Assembly (NCBI GenBank): GCA_020438105.1
Contig: JAGQVE010000007.1
Span: 62,001-126,000 of the forward strand
Direction of reading: 5' to 3'
DNA length: 64,000 nucleotides
Source: Bacteroidales bacterium
Lineage (GTDB): Bacteria > Bacteroidota > Bacteroidia > Bacteroidales > JAADJA01
Of this stretch, positions 27,142 through 36,550 are shown one piece after another (position 1 is the first letter of the stretch; each line of letters begins with the position of its first letter). The position numbers were made by a program, and so were the translations under genes. Below the pieces are notes generated by a model that was not told the DNA's origin, ran no database searches, and saw nothing but the letters and a program-made list of their open reading frames with translations.

Positions 27142-30100
27142 ATGTACAGAAAAACCGGACCCGAAGAGCTACAGGTTTATTTTGAGATTTCGATGGAAAT
27201 CGGAGTGGATAATGAACTCACCCCGATGCTAACAAGAAGCCTTATCGCCTACTTAAGGAAATTAAACATGGCTGCTGGGGCTGTGTATAGGATTGTATCG
27301 AGATCGAGAAATAAGTTTGGATTTTCCGAAGTTTGCTCGGTACCTTTAAATGCCCGAAAAAACACCAAATTTAATGAAGCCATTGAGCTTATCCCGGAAA
27401 ATGTGTCTGAGGCCGACCTAAATCAATTCCTTAAAAGCATTCCACTCATTCATAAATTTGATCGTGGAGCGTATACAATTATGCCTTTACCCGGTTTTGG
27501 TATTATGGTCTTGCTTACCAATTCACCACTCGAAATTCACTATATCGTTCCATCACTAAAACAGCTTAATCAAAAACTTGCGAATGCTGCTCTTTCGGCA
27601 GTTCAGAAAAAAGAATTGAGGGATAGCCGGCGAAAATATCGTGACTTGATTGAACTTCTTCCAGAAATGATCTGCGAAATTGATGTGAACGGTATAATTA
27701 CCTATGCCAACCAGTATTCGATGGAGAAATTTGGGTATCTGCCGGTGGACATGGAATCAGGTTTTCATACTTCCAGGTTGTTTGCACCGGAGGAGATTCC
27801 TAAGTTAATGGAGAATTTTGTAATTGCGCTGCACGGGAATAAGGACAAACCGAGTGAATATATGGCCATTAAAAAAGATGGAACGCGTTTCCCGGTTATT
27901 GTATACACCAACCCCATTTTTCAGAATGAACAAATAGTAGGGCTTCGGGGTGTAATGATGGATATTTCCGAGCGAAAACTACAGGAACGCGAACTTCATC
28001 ACGCCAAGGAAAGGGTAGAGATGGCGCTTTATAGCAGTGAGGCCGGACTTTGGGACTGGGATATCAAGAAAAACTATATTTACAGAAGTCCTCGTTGGGC
28101 TGAAATGCTTGGATTTAACGAGAAGGAGATCGCTAATAATTTTGAATCCGTAAAGGAATTGATCCATCCTGATGACCTGAAAATGGCATTAACAAAATTA
28201 AATGATCACCTGGAAGGAAAATCTGACATTTACCAGGCGGAATATCGCATGCGATCAAAACACAAAGGATGGTTATGGGTACTGGACACCGGCAAAGTTA
28301 CGGCGGTTGACAAAGAAATGAAACCCATCAGGGCTGTGGGTACCCATATTGATATCACCAACCGTAAAAGGTCGGAGCAAAAGCTTAAAAACCAGCAAAA
28401 AGCGTTGGAAAAATCGCTGCAGCACCAGGAGGTAATTTCCCAGGTTTCCCTGTTTTTTAATTCACCCAATGAATTTTCAGAGCAGGTTGATACCACCTTA
28501 ACATTTATTGGCCAGTTTACGAAAGTTAGCCGTGTTTATATTTTTAAAGATGGCAATGAAGGCACAAAAACAAGCAAAACTTACGAGTGGTGCAACAAGG
28601 ATATTATTCCTCAAAAAGATGAACTTCAAAATGTACCCTATGAAAATATACCTTCCTGGAAAAAAATGCTCGAAAAAGATGGTCGAATCTATTCCAACAA
28701 CATTTATAAGCTGCCAGATGACATTGTACAAATACTTGAACCACAAGGCATAAAGTCAGTTATTGTACATCCATTATTTGTTAAAAGCAAGTTTTTTGGT
28801 TTTATCGGTTTTGATGAATGTGTAAGAAAACGGAAATGGACAAAATCCGACCTGGAACTATTGAGAAGTATTTCAGGTATTGTATCCAATGCATTCGAGC
28901 GCGAGATTGCAACGCAGTCGCTCAAGGAAAGTGAGGCTAAAAATACAGCCATACTTGAGTCGATGCCGGATATTATTACCCATCTGGATTATAAAGGCAA
29001 TTTACTGGGTTACAAAAGCTCACTTGAATCGCACCCATTGCCAATTAATTCAAGCCTTTTATATAAAAACCTGGATGAAATATTAAATAAAAAGACAGCT
29101 GATCTCTTTAAAAATGAGATTCGGAAATGCCTCATTAAAGGAGATAATCAATTTGAATTTTATTACAAGTCGGAGAAAAATGAAAGCACATTTGAGGTTC
29201 GTATGTCGGCGATGAACATTAAGGAAGTTATTGCAGTGATTGTTGATGTAACTGACCGCAAGGCGTATGAAATGAACCTCAACCGTGAAAAAGAAAAAGC
29301 CGAGCGGGCAAATAAGGCGAAAAGTGAGTTTCTGGCAAACATGAGTCATGAGATCAGAACGCCGATGAATGCAATCCTTGGTTTCAGTGAATCGCTTTAC
29401 CATAAAATTGAAAATGATCAGCACAAAAATTTACTCAAATCAATTTTAACAAGCGGCAAGGTATTGCTTAGCCTTATCAACGATATTCTGGATATGTCGA
29501 AAATTGAGGCCGGTAAAATGAAAATTGATTACCACCCTGTCAACCTCAATTACCAATTGATGGAAATCCAGGAAATTTTTAAAGACAAGATTGCAAAGAA
29601 AAATCTGCTGTTTGAGGTTATTATTGGCCCTGATGTACCTGCATACCTGATGCTGGATGAAATTCATGTTCGGCAAATTCTTGTGAACCTGGTGGGCAAT
29701 GCTGTAAAATTCACCGAAAATGGAAGCGTAACCCTGGAAGCCAATTTCAGACATAAAAATGAAAAAAGCGGTGATCTGATCATTTCTGTCAGGGATACGG
29801 GGATTGGAATTGAGAAGGAAGCGCAAACACGCATATTTGAAGCCTTTAACCAAAATACACTTACCATAACTAAAAAATACGAGGGAACAGGCCTTGGTTT
29901 GGCTATCGTTAAAAAGCTGTTAGAACACATGAATGGGTCAATTGAACTTGAAAGTGAATTGGACAAAGGCTCTGATTTTATAATTACCATTGGTGATATT
30001 AATATTTCGGAATATTACAGCAACAATTCCGATGATCAATTTGAAATTGTTAAGGATTTAGAAGAGGTGGTATTTGAAGATAAAGTGGTAATGATCATTG

Positions 30101-30801
30101 ATGATGTAAAAAACAATATTGATGCTATCAAAGAGCTTGCTGACTCATCGGGCATTTCATTTATGGAGGCATTAAATGGTGAAATTGCCCTTGAAATTCT
30201 TAATTATTCCACGCCCGACATTATTCTTCTTGATTTAAGAATGCCAGGTATGGATGGTTTTGAAGTGGCAGAAAGAATCCGCAAAAACGAAAGATTAAAA
30301 AATATCCCTATTGTGGCATTTACTGCTTCAGCATTTGTAAACGAAAATAACAGGATCAATGAGTCGGGTTTGTTTGATGCAGTGCTTTATAAACCTGTAA
30401 ACAAATTTAAGCTGTGCAGTACGGTTCGAAACTTTATTGCTCATAAAATAGTGGATTCAGATAAGGATGGTGAACTAATGCTGACCGGTGATAAAATCAG
30501 TCAGGAAACCCTTATCCGGTTACCTGAATTACTTCAGAAACTAAATACATATTATAAATTGAACTGGCTTAAGATCAAGGACAAATTGGTAATAAATAAT
30601 ATAGAAGCATTTACTGATGGCCTGCTTTCAGAAGGCAAAGAATATCAATTTAGTCTTTTACTCGATTTTGCCGCAAAAATTAAATCCAACCTCGACTCAT
30701 TTGATCTGGATGCTGTGGAAATTCAGCTACAAAAATTTCCTGATATCATTAACCAGGTGGAAGAAATTATTGAAAAAGAAGAAGCTGTAAATGTGAAATA
30801 A
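27142..30801 (+). CDS. Cytosolic PAS/GAF hybrid histidine kinase
   Basis: A 1219-residue protein without membrane segments. The first 155 residues are an unrecognised alpha/beta sensory region, possibly GAF-like. PAS domains lie at about 161-285 and 296-415 (the latter PAS_3-like, [18 protein letters not shown]). A GAF domain is at about 430-590 ([15 protein letters not shown] onward), with a third PAS at about 595-710. HisKA has H736 ([16 protein letters not shown]). HATPase_c is at about 840-955 ([26 protein letters not shown]). The receiver has D1031 ([10 protein letters not shown]). A C-terminal helical domain ([18 protein letters not shown]) matches the tail of the first kinase. The kinase-receiver-tail half is paralogous to gene 21351-25997, suggesting duplication around the FIST gene. 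Confidence 0.93.
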   Translation: MYRKTGPEELQVYFEISMEIGVDNELTPMLTRSLIAYLRKLNMAAGAVYRIVSRSRNKFGFSEVCSVPLNARKNTKFNEAIELIPENVSEADLNQFLKSIPLIHKFDRGAYTIMPLPGFGIMVLLTNSPLEIHYIVPSLKQLNQKLANAALSAVQKKELRDSRRKYRDLIELLPEMICEIDVNGIITYANQYSMEKFGYLPVDMESGFHTSRLFAPEEIPKLMENFVIALHGNKDKPSEYMAIKKDGTRFPVIVYTNPIFQNEQIVGLRGVMMDISERKLQERELHHAKERVEMALYSSEAGLWDWDIKKNYIYRSPRWAEMLGFNEKEIANNFESVKELIHPDDLKMALTKLNDHLEGKSDIYQAEYRMRSKHKGWLWVLDTGKVTAVDKEMKPIRAVGTHIDITNRKRSEQKLKNQQKALEKSLQHQEVISQVSLFFNSPNEFSEQVDTTLTFIGQFTKVSRVYIFKDGNEGTKTSKTYEWCNKDIIPQKDELQNVPYENIPSWKKMLEKDGRIYSNNIYKLPDDIVQILEPQGIKSVIVHPLFVKSKFFGFIGFDECVRKRKWTKSDLELLRSISGIVSNAFEREIATQSLKESEAKNTAILESMPDIITHLDYKGNLLGYKSSLESHPLPINSSLLYKNLDEILNKKTADLFKNEIRKCLIKGDNQFEFYYKSEKNESTFEVRMSAMNIKEVIAVIVDVTDRKAYEMNLNREKEKAERANKAKSEFLANMSHEIRTPMNAILGFSESLYHKIENDQHKNLLKSILTSGKVLLSLINDILDMSKIEAGKMKIDYHPVNLNYQLMEIQEIFKDKIAKKNLLFEVIIGPDVPAYLMLDEIHVRQILVNLVGNAVKFTENGSVTLEANFRHKNEKSGDLIISVRDTGIGIEKEAQTRIFEAFNQNTLTITKKYEGTGLGLAIVKKLLEHMNGSIELESELDKGSDFIITIGDINISEYYSNNSDDQFEIVKDLEEVVFEDKVVMIIDDVKNNIDAIKELADSSGISFMEALNGEIALEILNYSTPDIILLDLRMPGMDGFEVAERIRKNERLKNIPIVAFTASAFVNENNRINESGLFDAVLYKPVNKFKLCSTVRNFIAHKIVDSDKDGELMLTGDKISQETLIRLPELLQKLNTYYKLNWLKIKDKLVINNIEAFTDGLLSEGKEYQFSLLLDFAAKIKSNLDSFDLDAVEIQLQKFPDIINQVEEIIEKEEAVNVK

Positions 30802-30842
30802 CACTAAATAAAAATATCTGATAAACCCAAATATTCGGAGAT

Positions 30843-31976
30843 ATGGACGAACAGCTCAATTCTATTTTAATTGTTGACGACAACAAGGAAAATATCAAGG
30901 TATTAGGGCTTGCCCTAAAAGAAAAAGAGTACAACTTAACGGTAGCTTTCAGCGGTCCTGATGCACTCGAAATTCTGGATGCCACCAATATCGACCTGGT
31001 ATTGCTGGACGTAATGATGCCCGGTATGGACGGGTTTGAAGTTTGTCGAAGAATGAAGGAAAATGAAAATACCCGGGAAATCCCCGTCATTTTTATCACA
31101 GCCCTTACTGAAACCAATAGTATTGTTAAGGGATTTGAAGTAGGCGGCGTGGACTATTTGACAAAACCTTTCAAAAAAAGAGAATTATTTGCCAGGGTAG
31201 ATACTCAGCTCAAAATCAAAAACCAAAAGTTAAAACTTGAGGAACAAAAACAGGAACTGGAATCCACCATTAAATCGAGGGATACGCTTTATTCAATAAT
31301 AGCTCACGATATCCGGTCACCATTGGCAAATATTAAAAGTGTGTTATCAGCGCTCCATAATGATATGATTGATCAGGACAGTTTCCAACAGTTGGTAGCC
31401 ATGTTACAAATTACCACAAGTGAAACATATGACCTGCTTGAAAACTTATTATTGTGGACAAAAAGTAAAATCACCGCTTTGAAACCCTCAATTAAAATGG
31501 TGGAGGCAAAAGAATTGATCGAGAAAACAGTGATGGTTCTCCAACCATCGGCTGAGAAAAAGGGAATTAGCCTCACTACTGAGCTTAGTAAAGCCGGCTC
31601 AATAACCGCTGACAGCAACATGATCAGTACAGCAGTTAGGAATCTGGTTTCAAATGCCATTAAATTTACCCAGGCCGGTGGTGAAATAAAAGTTATTTGT
31701 AGTACAAGTAGTGAAGAAACAGTAATTGAGGTACACGATAACGGCGTAGGTATTAGTGAAGAAAATATCAGGAAATTACTTGATGCTGAAGAACATTTTA
31801 CTACCTATGGAACTGATCATGAAAAAGGTAGCGGCCTTGGTTCAAAATTAGTTCTCGGGTTTATAAGAAGCCACGGCGGACAGCTTAGCATTGAAAGCAA
31901 ACCGGGCAAAGGTTCTGTTTTCAGGATTAGTATTCCATTTATAACAATTGAAGAACTGGTTGAAATAGAAGAATAA
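30843..31976 (+). CDS. Receiver-histidine kinase (REC-HisKA-HATPase)
   Basis: A 377-residue protein with a receiver first: acidic pair DD12-13, phosphoacceptor D56 (LVLLDVMMPGMDG) and K108 (LTKPF). A coiled linker at about 120-145 follows. HisKA has H155 in SIIAHDIRSPLANIKS, and HATPase_c contains NLVSNAIKFT, DNGVGI and GSGLGSKLV. It is cytosolic. This REC-first order can receive phosphate or bind to another kinase and then control its own kinase activity, linking the two upstream hybrid kinases to downstream targets; the direction of flow is inferred. The start is supported by GGAG 4 bases before ATG 30843. Confidence 0.92.
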   Translation: MDEQLNSILIVDDNKENIKVLGLALKEKEYNLTVAFSGPDALEILDATNIDLVLLDVMMPGMDGFEVCRRMKENENTREIPVIFITALTETNSIVKGFEVGGVDYLTKPFKKRELFARVDTQLKIKNQKLKLEEQKQELESTIKSRDTLYSIIAHDIRSPLANIKSVLSALHNDMIDQDSFQQLVAMLQITTSETYDLLENLLLWTKSKITALKPSIKMVEAKELIEKTVMVLQPSAEKKGISLTTELSKAGSITADSNMISTAVRNLVSNAIKFTQAGGEIKVICSTSSEETVIEVHDNGVGISEENIRKLLDAEEHFTTYGTDHEKGSGLGSKLVLGFIRSHGGQLSIESKPGKGSVFRISIPFITIEELVEIEE

Positions 31977-32090
31977 ACTTTGTTTTCATTGATTTTTGGA
32001 ACCAAGAATCATTCAATGCGTAAAAAACAGCACGAACGAATTATGACAACTGGAGCTGAGCAATCGGCCCGTAATTACAAATCCGGAAGA

Positions 32091-34181
32091 ATGAAACGAA
32101 TTGGCATTTACTTTCCATTTTTAGTTCTCATTGTATTCGCCTGTATTAAGGATGACTTTGAGAATTCAATTCCCGAAGAGCAAGATCCCAGCGATTTCTT
32201 GTATGAAACAACACACAGCACCTACATGGATTTGAAATTTGCAAACTATGAAGGAAGCTCAATCCCAAATGTATACTTTGAAGTTTACAGTGAAAATCCA
32301 TTTACCGATGGAAACAATCAATTTTCCACTTTAGTTAGCTCAAATAAGATGCTTTTTAAAGGGAACTGTAATAACCAGGGAGATATCACACTTGGAATAA
32401 ATATGCCTGATTATATTGACTCCATATATATTTGCCCGCGATACATCGGATTACAGCAAATATATGCCTTTTCCATGTCATCAGACGATATGGAATTGAT
32501 TATCGATCCCAACCCTGGTCCCACTAAATCAGCAGATAATTCATCCACTTCGCAACACAATTATTATAAAAGCTCAAACGATGAGGTTTACACTTTTATC
32601 GGCACATATGACAACTCCGGCTTTCCCAATTACCTTGAACCCGAGGGTGATATTATTTCCAATGAGTTGCTTCTGGATATCAATGCCACACTACCCGAAA
32701 GCTCTCCCCTACCCCAATCGCACCCGCAATACCTCGAAGATGAGCTCGAATCAAACTTAATTATTGAAGAAGATTGTGAGGTGTGGGTAACTTTTGTCCA
32801 TGAAGGTGCCGGATGGCGAAATGTTTTAGGATACTATATTTATGATCAGCAAAATCCACCCGCTTCGAGGTTTGAAATAAATCATAAGGTTATTATTTTC
32901 CCAAACTGCTCCTATGCAGGATCAGGAGGATCGCTCCACTCAGGCGACAAAGTAAAATTAAAATATGTGGATCCGGAAACCGGTGACCAAACTGATGTAT
33001 TTCCGGCAGGTTCTGCAATTGGCTGGTTTATAGTGGCAGATGGATGGAGAAACTTCCAGGTTACTGATGGAAACTATTTACATTACTCACAAAAGGAATT
33101 TAACATTGAAACGAATCCTGATCTTCAAAAACACAATGTATTGTTGTATGATTCCGAACGGGATTTGATTTTACTGGGGTTTGAGGATATACGAAGGGAT
33201 GGTTCAAGTGATCAGGATTTCAATGATGCTGTATTTTATGCCACTTCTAATCCGATCACGGCAGTGCAAACGGGTAACCTGCAGGTGCTTGATGATCCGC
33301 TTGATACGGATGGCGATGGGGTAAGTAATGTATTTGATGAGTATCCTGATGACCCTTTACGAGCTTATAACAATTATTATCCGACCCAGGGCGATTATGG
33401 AACTTTTGTTTTCGAAGATTTGTGGCCTTTTAAAGGCGACTATGATTTTAATGATATGGTTGTGGATTACAAATACAACCTGGTGACAAATTCAGATAAT
33501 GAAGTAGTGGAGATTAAACCAAAGTTTGTACTTAGGGCCATTGGCGGCAGTTTCAGAAATGGATTTGGAATATCACTTGATGAAATAGCTCCGGCTATGA
33601 TTTCTTCAATAACCGGGCAGCACATTGAAAGCAATAGTTACACCCTGAATGCAAATGGTACCGAGGCAGGTCAATCAAATGCTGTTGTTATCGTATTTGA
33701 TGACGCATATGATTTGCTATCAATTCCGTCGGGAGGTGTGTATGTGAATACACGCCCTGATGATCCCTGGGTGGAACCCGATACATTAAGCCTGACCATA
33801 TCCCTTTCGAATCCGATGACCTTTGCCAATCTGGGTCTACCTCCTTACAATCCGTTTATTGTGGTAAATAAAAACAGGAGCGTGGAGGTACATATGCCGG
33901 GTAGCAAACCCACCGACCTTGTTGACTATAGTCTTTTTGGAACAGGCAATGATCAATCGGATCCTGAAACCGGAAGGTACTATTTTTCAGCCTATGATTA
34001 TCCATGGGCTGCCAACATCCCGCTCAGGTTTAATTATCCGGTTGAAAAAGTTAGTATTTCAAATGCGCACCTGATGTTTGACAATTGGGCAGAAAGCAGC
34101 GGCTATAACTATATGGATTGGTTTATGGATGCTGCAGGTTACAGAAACACATCAAACCTTTATAACGAAAATAATAAATAA
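32091..34181 (+). CDS. LruC/DUF4114 domain lipoprotein
   Basis: A 696-residue protein from ATG 32091, chosen because MKRIGIYFPFLVLIVFACIK gives a lipoprotein signal (C18) with GGAAG upstream; longer frames start at 32043, 32016 or a TTG at 31980. Residues about 300-385 fit DUF4114 (AGSAIGWFIVADGWR, LLGFEDIRRDGSSDQDFND). After a thrombospondin-type calcium segment (DTDGDGVSNVFDEYPDDP, near 405), residues about 430-690 form the LruC domain (YGTFVFEDLWPFKGDYDFND). LruC proteins are surface-exposed, calcium-rich and of unknown role. It sits between the receiver-kinase and the response regulator, so it may be part of the same surface/EPS programme. Confidence 0.85.
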   Translation: MKRIGIYFPFLVLIVFACIKDDFENSIPEEQDPSDFLYETTHSTYMDLKFANYEGSSIPNVYFEVYSENPFTDGNNQFSTLVSSNKMLFKGNCNNQGDITLGINMPDYIDSIYICPRYIGLQQIYAFSMSSDDMELIIDPNPGPTKSADNSSTSQHNYYKSSNDEVYTFIGTYDNSGFPNYLEPEGDIISNELLLDINATLPESSPLPQSHPQYLEDELESNLIIEEDCEVWVTFVHEGAGWRNVLGYYIYDQQNPPASRFEINHKVIIFPNCSYAGSGGSLHSGDKVKLKYVDPETGDQTDVFPAGSAIGWFIVADGWRNFQVTDGNYLHYSQKEFNIETNPDLQKHNVLLYDSERDLILLGFEDIRRDGSSDQDFNDAVFYATSNPITAVQTGNLQVLDDPLDTDGDGVSNVFDEYPDDPLRAYNNYYPTQGDYGTFVFEDLWPFKGDYDFNDMVVDYKYNLVTNSDNEVVEIKPKFVLRAIGGSFRNGFGISLDEIAPAMISSITGQHIESNSYTLNANGTEAGQSNAVVIVFDDAYDLLSIPSGGVYVNTRPDDPWVEPDTLSLTISLSNPMTFANLGLPPYNPFIVVNKNRSVEVHMPGSKPTDLVDYSLFGTGNDQSDPETGRYYFSAYDYPWAANIPLRFNYPVEKVSISNAHLMFDNWAESSGYNYMDWFMDAAGYRNTSNLYNENNK

Positions 34182-34200
34182 CCCTTATAACACACCGAAT

Positions 34201-34569
34201 ATGAAAAAAACCGTACTTATCGTGGACGACAAACATGAGATCAGAAATTTACTTCACATGTTCCTTTCGAAAGACTATAATATTGTAGCATTCGAAAATG
34301 GCAAATCCGCGTTTGACTGGCTTCAACTGGGTAACCTGCCGGATGGAATTATCTCCGATATTGAAATGCCCGAAATCGACGGAAGGAAATTTCTTGGTTT
34401 GCTAAAATCTTCAGGAATTTTCGGACAAATTCCAATTATTATGCTTTCGAGTATCCACAATTCAGATGAACGCATCAGGCTGCTCGACATGGGTGCCGAT
34501 GATTACCTCGTAAAGCCTTTTAATCCTGCAGAGCTTAAACTCAGGTTATCGAAACTTATGAAAAACTAA
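34201..34569 (+). CDS. Single-domain response regulator
   Basis: A 122-residue CheY-like protein from ATG 34201; the frame is open further upstream, but only this start gives the canonical MKKTVLIVDDKHEIRN. The acidic pair D9/D10, phosphoacceptor D53 (GIISDIEMPEIDG), the Ser/Thr switch in IIMLSS and the Lys in YLVKPF are all present. No output domain exists, so it acts by protein contact or as a phosphate shuttle. It lies 19 bases after the LruC gene and 12 bases before the sugar transferase with a degenerate receiver. This makes it a good candidate link between the kinases and polysaccharide synthesis (inference). Confidence 0.93.
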   Translation: MKKTVLIVDDKHEIRNLLHMFLSKDYNIVAFENGKSAFDWLQLGNLPDGIISDIEMPEIDGRKFLGLLKSSGIFGQIPIIMLSSIHNSDERIRLLDMGADDYLVKPFNPAELKLRLSKLMKN

Positions 34570-34581
34570 AAGTGACTTGAC

Positions 34582-35733
34582 ATGGAACCGAAAATTGGCG
34601 CATACATTGGAAATAATGAGGAACTTTCAACGTCGCTTAACAATGGAATTGCCTGGCTTGACCTTCATTTCTTTCCAAACAGCACAGAAAACATTGATTT
34701 TTTTATCAGTAAAAAGCCAGCTGTAATTTTCCTGGAAACCGATAGTTGCTCTTTTAATGTGGACTCATACCTGGAGTGGCTTTCTGCAGCTATTGATCCT
34801 TTGGAAACCATCATTATCCTTTTTAAGGATGTAAATGATCAGTGCGATTACAAGCTACTCCTCACTAAGGGGATTAACGATATTTATAACAGTCCCGTTA
34901 AGGCAAATGAAGTAATAGAGCGGGTAAACATACTGAATGAGTATATTAAGAAACAGGATCCTGTTCCGCTGGCGCTTGAATCGTTTGAGTATAAAATACC
35001 AGTAATCAAAAGACTATTTGATATTTTGGTGGCAGGAACCGCCTTATTGCTGCTTTCACCTGTATTGTTAATGGTATCATTGCTAATTAAACTCGAATCA
35101 AGAGGCCCGGTTTTTTATGCCTCAAAACGGGTTGGTACCGGATATAAAATTTTTGATTTCTACAAATTCCGATCAATGGATGTAAATGCAGACAAGAAGA
35201 TCAAGGAAATGAAAGCAATGAATCAGTATGCTAAAAAGGAAGAAGACCAGGAACTGGCTTATAATCCTGACTTTACTTATACTGAAAACGAGCAAACCCT
35301 CTTTGATGACAAGGGAAAAGTAGCAGAAGCTGATTACCTCAAAAAGCAACAAGAAGAAACTGAAGTATCATTCGTAAAGGTGAAAGATGATCCGCGTATT
35401 ACCAAGGTCGGCCGTTTTATCAGAAACTCCAGTATCGACGAATTACCACAATTGGTAAATGTGCTTAAAGGTGATATGTCAATCGTAGGAAATCGTCCGA
35501 TCCCCTTGTACGAGGCTGAATTATTAACTACCGACGACTGGATTCAAAGGTTTATTGCACCGGCCGGATTAACAGGTTTGTGGCAGGTTGAGAAACGTGC
35601 CCAAAGCACAGAAATGTCGCCCGAAGAGCGAAAAATGCTGGATAATGAATATGCCCGGAATTACACATTCTGGAAAGATATCCGAATTATTATCCGAACC
35701 TTCAGGGCCGTATTCCAGTCCGAATCGGTTTAA
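34582..35733 (+). CDS. Initiating polyprenyl-phosphate sugar transferase with N-terminal pseudo-receiver
   Basis: A 383-residue protein. Residues 1-125 have a receiver-like fold pattern but lack key residues: the acidic pair is NN (YIGNNEE), the phosphoacceptor position is E52 (VIFLETDS) and the final Lys-Pro is absent (NSPV). From about 143 comes a bacterial sugar transferase domain (PF02397): hydrophobic re-entrant helix FDILVAGTALLLLSPVLL, RGPVFYASKRVG, FYKFRSM, then DPRITKVGRFIRNSSIDELP, GDMSIVGNRPIP and APAGLTGLWQV. It would transfer a sugar phosphate from a UDP-sugar to undecaprenyl phosphate, the first step of repeat-unit assembly. About 60 extra charged residues are inserted between FRSM and DPRIT. 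The fusion suggests signal-dependent control. Confidence 0.9.
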   Translation: MEPKIGAYIGNNEELSTSLNNGIAWLDLHFFPNSTENIDFFISKKPAVIFLETDSCSFNVDSYLEWLSAAIDPLETIIILFKDVNDQCDYKLLLTKGINDIYNSPVKANEVIERVNILNEYIKKQDPVPLALESFEYKIPVIKRLFDILVAGTALLLLSPVLLMVSLLIKLESRGPVFYASKRVGTGYKIFDFYKFRSMDVNADKKIKEMKAMNQYAKKEEDQELAYNPDFTYTENEQTLFDDKGKVAEADYLKKQQEETEVSFVKVKDDPRITKVGRFIRNSSIDELPQLVNVLKGDMSIVGNRPIPLYEAELLTTDDWIQRFIAPAGLTGLWQVEKRAQSTEMSPEERKMLDNEYARNYTFWKDIRIIIRTFRAVFQSESV

Positions 35734-35797
35734 GTGCAACAAGGGTGATCAAATAATCGCCAGAACCATCTCTTTTTTGATCATCAAATACTTACGA

Positions 35798-36550
35798 ATG
35801 AAATCAGGGAGGTATAAATATATCCTGCTTTTGTTGCTTGCAATAAAAGTTTTTTCCAATACAGGTCTTTCTCAGGAAAACGATACCGTTTTGGTGAAGG
35901 CTAAAAAGGTGTTTACCTTGCCCCCGTTGGATACATTAATTCAAGCTGCTCTCGAAAATTCCGGTAATTATACCTTTTATCAGGAAGCCCTTTTAATAAA
36001 ACAACAGGAACTAAGGTTGCAACATAAAGATTGGTTTGATTATATCTTGCTCAATGGCGATGTTGGATACGGAACCTATGACCAGATATGGAAAAATCAG
36101 TTTTCATATGACTACAGGTATAATTTACTTACCAGCAGCAAGCAGGTGAGTTACGGTGCATCTGTGACTGCAAGATTCCCGCTGTCAGTGCTGATAAACA
36201 GGAATAATAACATGCAAATTGCCAAACATGAAGTAAATAAAGCCGAACACGAAGTTGAGAAAGCACATGAATATGTATCAGGCACGGTCATCGACTTGTA
36301 CTTCCAGTGTTTAAATGATTTCACAACGCAACTCATCAGGGAAGAACAACTTGAGTCGTCCAAATTTGAGTTGCAAAAGGCTGAAAAAGATTTTGTGGAT
36401 GGAATTATGACCTTCAGCGTATATTCAGTTACCACCCGAAATTATTACAAGGCTCAAATTGAATATGAAACGTCAAAAAATGAATTTTATAAAAGCCTTG
36501 CAAAACTCGAACTATTAACAGGAGTGAAACTTTTAAAGCCAGCGTTATGA
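35798..36550 (+). CDS. Half-length TolC-like outer-membrane protein
   Basis: A 250-residue protein from ATG 35798, where a signal peptide begins (MKSGRYKYILLLLLAIKVFS). The frame is open further back inside the sugar transferase gene, but that part is an artefact. The mature part shows one TolC-type unit: LIQAALENSGNYTFYQEALL, strands DYILLNGDVGYG and YGASVTARFPLS, then long helices ending FYKSLAKLELLTGVKL. Normal TolC family proteins have two such repeats and 420-480 residues, so this is half length; it could trimerise or hexamerise differently. It overlaps the next gene by 4 bases (ATGA). A role in polymer export is inferred from position. Confidence 0.75.
   Translation: MKSGRYKYILLLLLAIKVFSNTGLSQENDTVLVKAKKVFTLPPLDTLIQAALENSGNYTFYQEALLIKQQELRLQHKDWFDYILLNGDVGYGTYDQIWKNQFSYDYRYNLLTSSKQVSYGASVTARFPLSVLINRNNNMQIAKHEVNKAEHEVEKAHEYVSGTVIDLYFQCLNDFTTQLIREEQLESSKFELQKAEKDFVDGIMTFSVYSVTTRNYYKAQIEYETSKNEFYKSLAKLELLTGVKLLKPAL

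Noticed and set aside
35588..35797. Upstream extension of the TolC-like frame into the sugar transferase gene
   Set aside because: The signal peptide starts at Met 35798; the earlier 70 codons overlap a conserved gene in another frame.
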